In this document: piece by piece, positions 1 to 6,792 of the stretch | How the letters are laid out: each line of letters starts with the position of its first letter | How positions within the stretch are numbered: position 1 is the stretch's first letter | Source: CAZFHZ01 sp964519015 | Lineage (GTDB): Bacteria > Blakebacterota > Blakebacteria > Blakebacterales > CAYUVJ01 | Assembly: GCA_964519015.1 (NCBI GenBank) | Contig: CAZFHZ010000036.1 | Location: forward strand, 1-30,114 | Direction: 5' to 3' | Length of the DNA: 30,114 nt | The notes under the pieces: model-generated | The model's input: the letters and a program-made list of their open reading frames with translations, nothing else | Told to the model about the DNA's origin: nothing | Database searches by the model: none | Translations under genes and position numbers: made by a program

Positions 1-447
1 TTCGCGGTGCTCGACTCGATCGCGGCCGCCATCACGGGCCTGCCCGAGGTGAACGCCATGAACCGGCGGCTCTACGCCCGATACGCCAAGTACGGGCGTC
101 AGGATGTGGAGGACTTCCGGGAGTACTTCCACGGCGGGATTCTGGTCTACCAGTCGCTGCGGGGCCGTCGGGTCACCGGTAGCGATGTCGGGAATCCCCG
201 GATCACCTGGTTCTCATCCACCAGCGAGGCCCCCGACGAGGTGGCCGCCGGTGACTGGCTGGAGCTGGTCTGCAGCGCCGGGCTGGCCCATACCGGGGCC
301 CTGGTCCGCTACCTGAGCGAAGGGGAGTTCGAGACCGGACGGACGGCGGAAGCCTGGGCGGGAGCGGTGACCCGGGTGGTCGTACGGAAACGACCGGTCC
401 TCCCCCCTGGAAGCGGAACGACCGGGGCCGGATCCGTCCGGCGATGA
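1..447 (+). CDS. Unknown protein, 5'-truncated by window edge
   Basis: An open frame runs in from the first base of the window and stops at TGA 445-447, so only the last 148 or so residues are visible and the true start is probably outside. A GTG at position 7 could be read as a start but has no visible ribosome site. I recognise no family. The visible part is soluble-looking, with no membrane segment; it contains a mixed region ending in a strand-like stretch rich in Val and Arg (VTRVVVRKRP) and a low-complexity Gly/Ser/Arg tail. It converges on the STAS gene with only 23 bases between the stops. A link to the partner-switching proteins nearby cannot be shown from sequence. Confidence 0.6.
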   Translation, partial: FAVLDSIAAAITGLPEVNAMNRRLYARYAKYGRQDVEDFREYFHGGILVYQSLRGRRVTGSDVGNPRITWFSSTSEAPDEVAAGDWLELVCSAGLAHTGALVRYLSEGEFETGRTAEAWAGAVTRVVVRKRPVLPPGSGTTGAGSVRR

Positions 448-470
448 GGGGGGGACGGGGCGGGGGCCGG

Positions 471-821
471 TCAGGGAGCGGCCGCGAAGGAGTCGGTCGC
501 CTCCTGGAGGTCGGGGAAGATCCGCAGGATGGCGTCGAACGAGACGATGTCGAAGACCTTGCGGACGAACGCCTGGGGTGCGGCCAGGTGGAGGTCTCCC
601 CCGTCCTGACGCAGGTGATGGGCCAGGCGGATCAGGATGCTGATACCTCCCGAGGATATATAGTCGAGCCCTTCGAGGTCGAGGACCACACGGGTACGAT
701 CCCCCAGGTGGGCGATCATGCGGTCATAGGCGGTGGGTGCCTCGTGGGCATCGAGTCGGCCCGTCAGATGGAAGATGCAGCGGTCGTCATCCTGATGGGT
801 ATAGCTGATGTCCAGCGACAT
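471..821 (-). CDS. STAS-domain anti-sigma factor antagonist-like protein
   Basis: A 116-residue single STAS domain. Proteins of this type (SpoIIAA/RsbV) bind and neutralise an anti-sigma kinase when unphosphorylated. The strand VVLDLEGLDYISSGGISILIRL (residues about 45-66) is the diagnostic segment; the phosphoacceptor position corresponds to Ser56/Ser57, although the Asp that normally precedes it is Ile here. The start is the ATG at 821, which has an AAGAGG-type ribosome site about 8 bases upstream; an earlier in-frame Met at 887 would add an unrelated basic leader. It is divergent from the sigma-54 activator. The RsbW-like ATPase at 6367 is a candidate partner. No SpoIIE/RsbU phosphatase is recognisable in the window. 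Family call is firm; the target is unknown. Confidence 0.88.
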   Translation of the reverse strand: MSLDISYTHQDDDRCIFHLTGRLDAHEAPTAYDRMIAHLGDRTRVVLDLEGLDYISSGGISILIRLAHHLRQDGGDLHLAAPQAFVRKVFDIVSFDAILRIFPDLQEATDSFAAAP

Positions 822-913
822 GGCGCAACCTCTTGCGGCAGGGGCGATAGGGCACCCGGAGCCCGTGGATCGGGGTTGTCGGAACATTGCATTCCCCGTC
901 CGTGCGACGACGT

Positions 914-926
914 GCTAGACTCTAGC
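914..926. promoter_or_regulatory. Perfect 6+1+6 inverted repeat between divergent genes
   Basis: GCTAGACTCTAGC is palindromic except for its central base. It lies in the 157-base gap between the STAS gene (start 821, minus) and the sigma-54 activator (start 979, plus), an operator-like position. CTAG is generally rare in bacterial genomes, and two copies here is notable. The binding protein is unknown; autoregulation by the neighbouring activator is possible but unproven. Confidence 0.4.
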
Positions 927-948
927 GTGCTTTCCGGAGGCTTATCCA

Positions 949-973
949 GCCTGAAAATCAGGCCCCCAGGAGG
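949..973 (+). promoter_or_regulatory. Hairpin followed by AGGAGG ribosome site, sets TTG start
   Basis: GCCTGA-AAA-TCAGGC (949-963) forms a perfect 6-bp stem with a 3-base loop, ending 4 bases before AGGAGG at 968-973. The Shine-Dalgarno is 5 bases from the TTG at 979, which is why I place the activator start there. The closeness of the stem to the ribosome site could modulate translation; that is inference. Confidence 0.5.
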
Positions 974-978
974 CCAGG

Positions 979-2796
979 TTGACCGAGCTCGGTCCCCGCG
1001 AGTTGGAACGGCTCTACGGCTTCAGTCGCCGTCTGGTCCGACTTGCCCGTCCCGGAGAGATCGCGGAATGCGCCCTCGGCGCACTCCTGGACCAAGTCGG
1101 TCCGGGGAAGGGATCCCTCTGGCTCCTCTCCCCCGAGGGGAACCGGCTCCGCTGTCTGGCGGACAGCGGTGAGGACCAGGGTCACAGCCGGTCCGTGGTC
1201 CTGTCCGCCGACTGGTCCGACCTGCTCACCCGGGGAAGCATGCTCCAACCGGGGGGAACGGTCCACCCTGGTGACGGTACCACCGACCGGCTCCCCCCCC
1301 TGCCCGACTGGCTCTCCGCGCGGGGTCCGACCCACCTGCTCCCCCTGGTCGAGGGGGGGGACCTGCTGGGACTCATCACCCTCTCCGCGCCCGGTTCCGC
1401 GACCGCGGCCGGAGGCACCGACCATCACCTGCTCGAGGAGTTCGCCCGATTGACCGCGGGTGCCCTGTCCCGCGCGCTGACCGACTTCCCGTTCCCAGTG
1501 TCCGAGGAGCCGACCGCGGCCTCCGGCTACCGGGAGCGGTATCCCGCCCTCCGCCGGATCGTCGGTGACAGCAGCGCGGTGGTGGATCTCTACCGGAACC
1601 TGCTGGCCGTCGCCCCGGCCAATTTCACCGTGCTCCTCATCGGGGAGACCGGGGTGGGCAAGGAACTCACCGCCCGGGTGCTCCACGAGCTGAGTACCCG
1701 CCGGAACGGGCCCTTCGTGGAACTGGATTGCGGGGCGGTGCCGGAGAGCCTGATCGAGAGCGAACTCTTCGGGCATGCCCGGGGGGCCTTCACCGGCGCC
1801 GTCCACGACCGCCGCGGGGTATTCGAACTCGCCCACGGCGGCACCCTCCTGCTCGATGAGGTGACCAACCTCCCCATCCAGACCCAGAACCGGCTCCTGC
1901 GGGTCCTGCAGGAGCACCGTTTCCGACCGGTCGGCGGGGAAGAGACCCGGGAGGTGGATGTTCGGGTCATCGCCGCGGCCAACCGCGACCTGCGTATGGC
2001 GGTGGAGGAAGGGACCTTTCGCGAAGACCTCTTCTACCGGCTCTACGTCTTCCCCATCCATGTCCCTCCCCTGCGCGAACGGCGCGAGGACATCCCGCGG
2101 CTGGCCGCGTACTACACCGAACTGTGCGCCCGGGAGAACGGCCTGCCCGCCCCCCGTATCGACGAGGGATTCTTCACCCGGCTGCAGACCTACGACTTCC
2201 CCGGCAACGTCCGGGAACTCCGCCATCTGATCGAGCGCACCCTCCTGAGGGCCCGCAGCCGGGGAGTGATGGACACCCCCCTGCTCGATGAGTACTTCCA
2301 GCAGGGTCCACCGGTCGGTCCGGCACCGGCCGCGCCCGCTTACCCGAACGGTTTCCCCAAAAAGGCGGGGGTCGAACGCGGGATGTGGGTGCTCGAGGTG
2401 CTGCGTGACCACCGCTTCAACGTTAAGGCCTCGGCCGAGACCTTGACCGCGATGGCCCACCGCTCCCCGGACAACCCCCCTCCGCTGACCGACCGGAGCA
2501 GCCTGACCTACTATTTCCAGGTGGAGTGCTTCCGCTTCTTTCTGGAATGCCGCGGTGACCTCGACGCCGCGGCCCGGGCCATCGCCGGAGAGGCGGAGGG
2601 CTCGGTCCGCACCGTCCGGCGCCGCCTGGCGGGATACCTGACCTCGGCCCGTCTGGTCCTGGAAGGCTGCCGGGATACCCCGGACGCCCGGATGGTCCTG
2701 CGGGGCAAGTTCCTGAAGCTGCCTGAAGACTACCTGACCGTGCTCGACCAGCTGGCCGACTATCTCTGGCAACCCCCGGGCGGGGACGTGCGGTGA
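979..2796 (+). CDS. Sigma-54-dependent transcriptional activator, GAF + AAA+ + Fis-like C terminus
   Basis: A 605-residue bacterial enhancer-binding protein that would hydrolyse ATP to open sigma-54 RNA polymerase promoters. The N-terminal 165 residues look like a GAF sensor. The AAA+ domain spans about 190-440: Walker A GETGVGKE at 222-229, the sigma-54-contacting GAFTGA loop at 269-274, Walker B LLLDE at 290-294, and FYRL and PLRERREDI further on. The C terminus is longer than usual and carries two stretches resembling Fis-type helix-turn-helix segments (about 476-515 and 524-554, the latter GDLDAAARAIAG...VRTVRRRL). There is no receiver domain, so control is probably by ligand or protein contact through GAF. 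The start is TTG with a strong AGGAGG. The best sigma-54 promoter visible is the one for the repeat protein at 6111. Confidence 0.93.
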   Translation: MTELGPRELERLYGFSRRLVRLARPGEIAECALGALLDQVGPGKGSLWLLSPEGNRLRCLADSGEDQGHSRSVVLSADWSDLLTRGSMLQPGGTVHPGDGTTDRLPPLPDWLSARGPTHLLPLVEGGDLLGLITLSAPGSATAAGGTDHHLLEEFARLTAGALSRALTDFPFPVSEEPTAASGYRERYPALRRIVGDSSAVVDLYRNLLAVAPANFTVLLIGETGVGKELTARVLHELSTRRNGPFVELDCGAVPESLIESELFGHARGAFTGAVHDRRGVFELAHGGTLLLDEVTNLPIQTQNRLLRVLQEHRFRPVGGEETREVDVRVIAAANRDLRMAVEEGTFREDLFYRLYVFPIHVPPLRERREDIPRLAAYYTELCARENGLPAPRIDEGFFTRLQTYDFPGNVRELRHLIERTLLRARSRGVMDTPLLDEYFQQGPPVGPAPAAPAYPNGFPKKAGVERGMWVLEVLRDHRFNVKASAETLTAMAHRSPDNPPPLTDRSSLTYYFQVECFRFFLECRGDLDAAARAIAGEAEGSVRTVRRRLAGYLTSARLVLEGCRDTPDARMVLRGKFLKLPEDYLTVLDQLADYLWQPPGGDVR

Positions 2797-2850
2797 CCGC
2801 CCGGGAGGCATGAGCGTCCCGATGCACCCCATCGATCAGGAGGTCCGGTT

Positions 2851-3870
2851 GTGACCAAGCACCCATCCTTTATCCGACTGCCCATCTGTCTGCTGTTGGC
2901 CGCCGGGCTCGTGTTCGGTTCGGCTTGCTGCGGCAAGAAGAATACAACGAACGAAGTCCCACACGAGTTCGATGTCGTTCAGGTCTACGACACCGCCACC
3001 AGCACCTGGGGCACCGTGGCCGCTATGCCAACCCCACGGAGCACCGCTGCAGCAGTGGAACTGGACGGCAAGCTCTATGTGATCGGCGGCTCCGACTGGA
3101 AGGCCCCGGGGCGGCCCCGGTACAACGTGGTCGAAGCCTACGATCCGGTCGCCGGTACGTGGGAGACGAAGACCCATATGGGCACCAAGCGGGAATGCCC
3201 CGGGGCGGCGGTGGTGAACGGAAAGATATACGTCATGGGGGGAGCCTCTTCCTCGGCCGTCTTCTACAACACGATGGAGGTCTACGACCCGGATGTCGGA
3301 ACGGGCGGGACCTGGACGAACGGACCCTCCATGGCCACCGCCCGCTACGGGCCGACGGTCGGAGTGATCGCCGGGAAGATCTACGTGGCCGGCGGCCTGG
3401 ATGTGGATAAGCACGACATCGGCACCTGCGAGGTGTTCGACCCGGCCACCAACAGCTGGCTCCCCTTCAACAGCATGCCGACCGGACGGTGGCAGGCTTT
3501 CGGTGGGGTGATCGACGGTAAGCTCTACGTGGTGGGCGGCTTCATCGACGCCGATTCGGTCACCGACACCCACGAGGTCTTCACCCCCCCGAGCACCTGG
3601 TCCACCAATCCGACCAGCATGCCGGCTGCCCGGGGGGAGATGGACGGCGGGGTCTACGACGGCAAGCTCTGGGTGGTGGGCGGCCTGTGGCAGGAGGGAA
3701 CGGACAAGTACGTCCTCGACGTCTTCCAGACCTTCTACCCGGGCACCAACAGCTGGACGACCCTGACCCCTATGCCCACGGCGCGCTCGGAAGCGGCCGC
3801 GGCTTTCGTGGCCGGCAAGCTCTACGTGGCCGGTGGCTACGACGACCGGCCGACGCTGCTCAACTGGTAG
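2851..3870 (+). CDS. Kelch-repeat beta-propeller lipoprotein
   Basis: A 339-residue protein with an N-terminal hydrophobic segment ending in GSACC, a loose lipobox, suggesting a lipid-anchored exported protein. Six kelch repeats follow, each with a YVxGG-type strand (YVIGG, YVMGG, YVAGG, YVVGG, WVVGG, YVAGG) and downstream Tyr/Trp pairs such as VYDPxTxTW. Six blades is a normal complete propeller, usually a binding rather than catalytic fold. The GTG start at 2851 is set by AGGAGG at 2838-2843. The gene lies 54 bases after the sigma-54 activator and 42 bases before the TolC-family gene, so co-transcription is likely. Its ligand is unknown; an outer-leaflet or periplasmic accessory to the export system is an inference from position. 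Confidence 0.88.
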   Translation: MTKHPSFIRLPICLLLAAGLVFGSACCGKKNTTNEVPHEFDVVQVYDTATSTWGTVAAMPTPRSTAAAVELDGKLYVIGGSDWKAPGRPRYNVVEAYDPVAGTWETKTHMGTKRECPGAAVVNGKIYVMGGASSSAVFYNTMEVYDPDVGTGGTWTNGPSMATARYGPTVGVIAGKIYVAGGLDVDKHDIGTCEVFDPATNSWLPFNSMPTGRWQAFGGVIDGKLYVVGGFIDADSVTDTHEVFTPPSTWSTNPTSMPAARGEMDGGVYDGKLWVVGGLWQEGTDKYVLDVFQTFYPGTNSWTTLTPMPTARSEAAAAFVAGKLYVAGGYDDRPTLLNW

Positions 3871-3912
3871 CCGGGAACGGATACGGAGTCTGTCGCGAAG
3901 GGAGCGGTCCCC

Positions 3913-5538
3913 ATGTCTCGAGTCCTATCCTCAGGCAGCCGGGCGCTGCCCGTGCTCGTATTCCTGCTGCTCGTCGGCCACCCGGCCCGAGGGCAGCAGA
4001 CGGCGGCCGGAGAGATCCCGGTCTTCTCCCGGAGCGAAGCCACCCTGGTGCTTACCCTCGAGCAGGCCGTGGACGCCGCGCTGGAGCGTTCCTTCGACAT
4101 CTACCGACTGCGCCAGCGCTACCTCCAGCTCGCCTACGGCCTGGAGGCCGCCCGCCGGAGCCTGAAGACGCACGTCGAGTTCCATTCGGTTCTGCCGGGC
4201 ATAAGCCAGGGCTACACCAACCTGCTCTACAACGACTTCAGCGGGACCCTGGCCCTGGAGCTGTTCAGCGACCGGATCTTCAAGCTCTCCTCCGGAGTGA
4301 GCGTCATCCAGCCCCTGATCACCAACGGCTCGGTCTCGCTGAGCACATCGCTGACCGGCTACGAGCGGTCGATGGAGACCAGCGCCGGTACGCCGAGCGA
4401 CCTGCGCTACGTCATGCCCCGACTCTCGATCGACTTCAACCAGCCCCTCTTCCAGTACAACCGCATCAAGGGGAGTCTGCGCCGGGCCCAGCTCGACCTG
4501 GAGAGCCTCCAGCTCAGCTACAATGAGGTGGAGCTCTCGCGCATCGGTGACGTGACGGCCGACTTCTATGAACTGCTCCGACGCCAGCACCTGCTCGAGG
4601 TCGCCGATGAGGTCTACCGTCAGGACACCCTCATCTACGAGGCGGTTCTGAGCGGTTACCGGCTCGGCCTGGTCTCCGAGATGGACAAACTGGGCCTCGA
4701 GGTGACCCTGGCCAACAGCCGGGATCGTCTCCTCCAGGCCCGGACCCGGCATCACGCCCAGCAACTGGCCTTCAATCGCCGGATCGGGCTTCCCCTGGAG
4801 GAACAGGCCTGGCTGGAGACCCCCCAGAAGCCGCCGGTTCCGGTCGACCTCGACCGGGCGCTCAACCTCGCCCGGCAGAACCGTTCCGACGTCCGTCAGA
4901 ACGGCATCGCGCTCGAGCAGACGCGTCTCGACCTTCAGGAGACGGTCAGTCGGGGACGCCCCGACCTGCAGCTCAACGTGGGCTTCGACTACACCGGCAA
5001 CTCGACCCTCCCCGTCTCCGGGTACGGTCCGACCGATCCCTGGTCGAGACACCTCTCGGCCGGGTTCGCTCCCGACAACCTGAAGCCGAACACCAACGTC
5101 AGCCTGTCGCTGGTGATCCCCCTGCTGGACGGCCGGGAGAACGAAGCCCGGGTCCTGCGGGGTCGCTCCGAGATCGAAGTGCTGGAACGGCAGGCCGAGG
5201 AGACAGCCCGTGACCTGGAGCAGTCGGTTCGGGCCCGGGTGTCCGCCGTGGCGGCCAGCCAGGAGCGGTTGCGGCTCCAGGAACAGAACCGGGTGCTGGC
5301 CCGCGGTGCCTACGAGGTCAGCCGCGAGCGTTACCGCCAGGGGGATATCCCGCTGACCGACCTGCTGCTGGCCCAGCAGCGCTACCGGGAGACCGAGTCG
5401 CTCTACCTGGACGCTCTGGCCGGTTGCGGCCTGGACACCTTCGCCCTGATGGAGATCACCCTGTGGGACTGGGCGCGCGGGCTCCCCGTGACGCCCCGGA
5501 CCCATCCTCCCGAGACCTTCGTGAAAGCGGGGCGCTGA
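3913..5538 (+). CDS. TolC-family outer membrane efflux protein
   Basis: A 541-residue outer membrane factor with a cleavable signal peptide (hydrophobic LPVLVFLLLVG near residues 13-23, then ARGQQ). The LTLEQAVDAALERSFDIYRLRQ segment after the signal is the typical start of an OEP domain, and a second Ala/Leu/Gln-rich helical half ends with SRERYRQGDIPLTDLLLAQQRY, typical of the second repeat. Length is normal or slightly long for the family. Such proteins form the trimeric outer membrane channel for HlyD-type adaptors. The ATG is preceded by GGGAG at about 9 bases. The adaptor genes from 7868 to 12,700 are the obvious partners, although an oppositely oriented gene lies in between. Confidence 0.9.
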   Translation: MSRVLSSGSRALPVLVFLLLVGHPARGQQTAAGEIPVFSRSEATLVLTLEQAVDAALERSFDIYRLRQRYLQLAYGLEAARRSLKTHVEFHSVLPGISQGYTNLLYNDFSGTLALELFSDRIFKLSSGVSVIQPLITNGSVSLSTSLTGYERSMETSAGTPSDLRYVMPRLSIDFNQPLFQYNRIKGSLRRAQLDLESLQLSYNEVELSRIGDVTADFYELLRRQHLLEVADEVYRQDTLIYEAVLSGYRLGLVSEMDKLGLEVTLANSRDRLLQARTRHHAQQLAFNRRIGLPLEEQAWLETPQKPPVPVDLDRALNLARQNRSDVRQNGIALEQTRLDLQETVSRGRPDLQLNVGFDYTGNSTLPVSGYGPTDPWSRHLSAGFAPDNLKPNTNVSLSLVIPLLDGRENEARVLRGRSEIEVLERQAEETARDLEQSVRARVSAVAASQERLRLQEQNRVLARGAYEVSRERYRQGDIPLTDLLLAQQRYRETESLYLDALAGCGLDTFALMEITLWDWARGLPVTPRTHPPETFVKAGR

Positions 5539-5563
5539 GGTGACCAAGGAGGGGGGAAAGGAA

Positions 5564-5596
5564 GAAGGGCACCGGAGCCGAACTCCGGTGCCCTTC
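5564..5596 (-). terminator. Strong hairpin terminator between convergent genes
   Basis: GAAGGGCACCGGAG and CTCCGGTGCCCTTC form a perfect 14-bp stem with a 5-base loop (TTCGG on the minus strand, close to a UUCG tetraloop). Read on the minus strand it is followed by a pyrimidine tract (TTCCTTTCCCCCC), suiting termination of the repeat-protein transcript; on the plus strand it lies 25 bases after the TolC-family stop and could act both ways. A smaller stem, CCCGC-TGAG-GCGGG, lies just after the repeat-protein stop. Confidence 0.8.
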
Positions 5597-5643
5597 CGAG
5601 GGAACCGACCACGGGTGGGCCGGTCGCCCGCCTCAGCGGGAGG

Positions 5644-6111
5644 TTATTCCTCCAGTTCCCCACCCATCGGGGCACGCCGGGGGGCTTCCTTCTCCTCGAG
5701 CTCCCCGCCCATCGGGGCACGCCGGGGGGCTTCCTTCTCCTCCAGCTCCCCGCCCATCGGGGCACGCCGGGGGGCTTCCTTCTCCTCGAGCTCCCCACCC
5801 ATCGGGGCGCGCCGCGGAGCCTCCTTCTCCTGCAGCTCCTCACCCAGCGGTGCCCGACGCGGAGCCTCCTTCTCCTCGAGCTCTCCGCCCAGCGGCGCCC
5901 GACGCGGGGCCTCCTTCTCCTCGAGCTCACCGCCCAGCGGCGCCCGACGCGGAGCTTCCTTCTCCTCGAGTTCTCCGCCCAGCGGCGCCCGACGCGGGGC
6001 CTCCTTCTCCTCGAGCTCCCCGCCCAGCGGCGCCCGACGCGGAGCCTCCTTCTCTTCGAGCTCTTCGGCGCGGTCCTTGGAGACCGGCTTCGGCTTCTTC
6101 TTGAACAGCAT
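5644..6111 (-). CDS. Small tandem-repeat protein, nine 15-residue ELEEKEAPRRAP(L/M)GG units
   Basis: A 155-residue protein that I do not recognise as a named family. It opens with a basic 16-residue head (MLFKKKPKPVSKDRAE), then has nine consecutive 15-residue units: five ending LGG or LGE, then four ending MGG, and finally a partial ELEE before TAA. Unit 6 reads ELQEK. The repeats contain no Cys, Ser, Thr or aromatic residue; each pairs a charged ELEEKE helix-like stretch with a PRRAP turn and a double glycine. There is no Sec or Tat signal and no membrane segment. The start is fixed by AGGAGG 6 bases upstream, and a sigma-54-type promoter and a strong terminator flank it. Other frames across this repeat are also open but lack these signals. 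It may be a secreted or processed substrate of the adjacent M50/HlyD operon (inference), or simply a charged structural protein. Confidence 0.82.
   Translation of the reverse strand: MLFKKKPKPVSKDRAEELEEKEAPRRAPLGGELEEKEAPRRAPLGGELEEKEAPRRAPLGGELEEKEAPRRAPLGGELEEKEAPRRAPLGEELQEKEAPRRAPMGGELEEKEAPRRAPMGGELEEKEAPRRAPMGGELEEKEAPRRAPMGGELEE
5647..6063. repeat. 45-bp coding tandem repeat, about 9.3 copies
   Basis: A direct repeat with a 45-base period, in phase with codons, covering nine full units and one partial unit. Two nucleotide subtypes are visible: the copies nearest 5,650 carry CCCATCGGGGCACGCC, those nearest 6,060 carry CCCAGCGGCGCCCGACG, with one hybrid copy (about 5,800-5,880) at the boundary. 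Copies within a block are nearly identical, as expected from recent block duplication. There are no spacers, so this is not CRISPR. Confidence 0.95.
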
Positions 6112-6117
6112 GCGCTT

Positions 6118-6123
6118 CCTCCT
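6118..6123 (-). promoter_or_regulatory. Shine-Dalgarno AGGAGG deciding the repeat-protein start
   Basis: On the minus strand AGGAGG is preceded by A and sits 6 bases before ATG 6111. The frame stays open upstream to 6528, but this site makes 6111 the start. Confidence 0.85.
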
Positions 6124-6156
6124 TGGCCTGGGGTCCTCGTCCGGCTTCCTCGAAAC

Positions 6157-6171
6157 GCAACTGGTGTGCCA
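6157..6171 (-). promoter_or_regulatory. Sigma-54 (-24/-12) promoter for the repeat protein
   Basis: The minus strand reads TGGCAC-ACCAG-TTGC, with the invariant GG and GC at the required 12-base separation; it matches the TGGCAC-N5-TTGC consensus in full, and only the following base (G rather than A/T) departs from it. Transcription would start near 6146, leaving a leader of about 35 bases holding the AGGAGG site. It is intergenic, and a sigma-54 activator is encoded 3.4 kb away. This is the only intergenic match of this quality that I found in the window. Confidence 0.75.
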
Positions 6172-6296
6172 GCAGCGACGTGAGCCGCCGCCGGTCCCCC
6201 TTGGGCAGGCCACGGAACCCACGGCTACGGGCTTCCAGGAGGATACACCCCACCGTCGATGGGCCGGCCTTCCCGACCCGGCCCGGCCCGGCCGCT

Positions 6297-6351
6297 GTAG
6301 AATTCCACGGGCCGCTGCCGAACCCCCCTCCGCACAAGTGCGGAATTCCGC
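6297..6351. promoter_or_regulatory. Paired GAATTC-centred palindromes, candidate activator sites
   Basis: GCGGAATTCCGC (6340-6351) is a perfect 12-bp palindrome, and GTAGAATTCCAC (6297-6308) is a near-palindrome with one mismatched pair. Their centres are 43 bp apart, close to four helical turns. They lie about 157 and 200 bp upstream of the predicted sigma-54 start, where enhancer-binding proteins usually bind. A further stem, CCGCAC-AA-GTGCGG (6330-6343), overlaps the second. TAGAAT at 6298-6303 could also be a -10 box for the plus-strand operon, but I see no good -35. Confidence 0.45.
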
Positions 6352-6366
6352 GTTGCGAAATGGCCT

Positions 6367-6792
6367 ATGGGATCCTCCGGACTCCGAATGAGTTTCCAGA
6401 CCGGGGAGCGGGCAATCGCTTCGATCCAGGTGGGACTGTGGGAGTACCTGCAGGACCGACTCAAAAGGAGTCGGTTCCAGGAGTTCGAGCTGGTCGTGGA
6501 GGAACTGATCACCAACATCCACCGGCACGCCTACCAGGGCCAGGGAGGGCCGGTGGAACTGGTCGTGGAACTCGACGGTCCCGAGGTGGTGCTCGAACTC
6601 ACCGATGAGGGGACCCCGTTCGATCCCCGGAGTGGCGGCCCCGCCACGGCCACGGACGGTGAAGGGGGGCGGGGATTGACCCTGGTGGCCGGCCTGGTCG
6701 ACGCTCTGACCTATCAGCGGACCGAGGAGGGCCGGAACCGGATCCGCTGCCGCTTCCGCCGGGAACCCGCTGGGGAGGGAGGCGAGCGATGA
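6367..6792 (+). CDS. RsbW-like anti-sigma factor / HATPase_c_2 serine kinase
   Basis: A 141-residue GHKL ATPase-fold protein of the SpoIIAB/RsbW group. The N box is VVEELITNIHRHAY (residues 43-56, with E46 and N50), the G1 box is DEGTPFD (80-86), and the glycine-rich lid is GEGGRGLTLV (98-107). Family members phosphorylate a STAS antagonist and sequester a partner such as a sigma factor. Two starts are possible, ATG 6367 or ATG 6388; neither has a clear ribosome site, and both leave the ATPase fold intact. Its stop overlaps the next start by 4 bases, so it is the first gene of the M50/HlyD operon. The STAS protein at 471-821 is a possible partner (inference). No sigma factor gene is nearby. 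Confidence 0.87.
   Translation: MGSSGLRMSFQTGERAIASIQVGLWEYLQDRLKRSRFQEFELVVEELITNIHRHAYQGQGGPVELVVELDGPEVVLELTDEGTPFDPRSGGPATATDGEGGRGLTLVAGLVDALTYQRTEEGRNRIRCRFRREPAGEGGER

Noticed and set aside
2767..2781. TGGCAACCCCCGGGC before the Kelch gene as a sigma-54 promoter
   Set aside because: GG/GC spacing is right, but the -12 box is GGGC instead of TTGC and it lies in the coding end of the activator; too weak to call.
958..2832. Very long minus-strand frame opposite the sigma-54 activator
   Set aside because: A high-GC antisense shadow; the plus-strand frame has unmistakable Walker and GAFTGA motifs.
3931..5547. Long minus-strand frame opposite the TolC-family gene
   Set aside because: Antisense shadow without recognisable domains; the plus frame has a signal peptide and OEP repeats.
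5647..6063. Possible CRISPR array
   Set aside because: The repeats are contiguous, in codon phase and without spacers.
5644..6111. Classic lanthipeptide or other Cys/Ser/Thr-modified RiPP precursor
   Set aside because: The repeat units contain no Cys, Ser, Thr or aromatic residues and no modification enzyme is in the cluster; the radical-SAM enzyme at 20497 is a sulfatase maturase.
6161..6177. Plus-strand sigma-54-like TGGTGTGCCAGCAGC for the RsbW/M50 operon
   Set aside because: Only the GG/GC core spacing fits; both boxes otherwise diverge, and it overlaps the much better minus-strand site.
5540..6391. Long plus-strand frame with Ser/Pro/Arg-rich repeats across the 45-bp array
   Set aside because: It is the antisense of the repeat protein. 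A 45-base period keeps several frames open, but only the minus-strand frame has a ribosome site, promoter and terminator in the right places.
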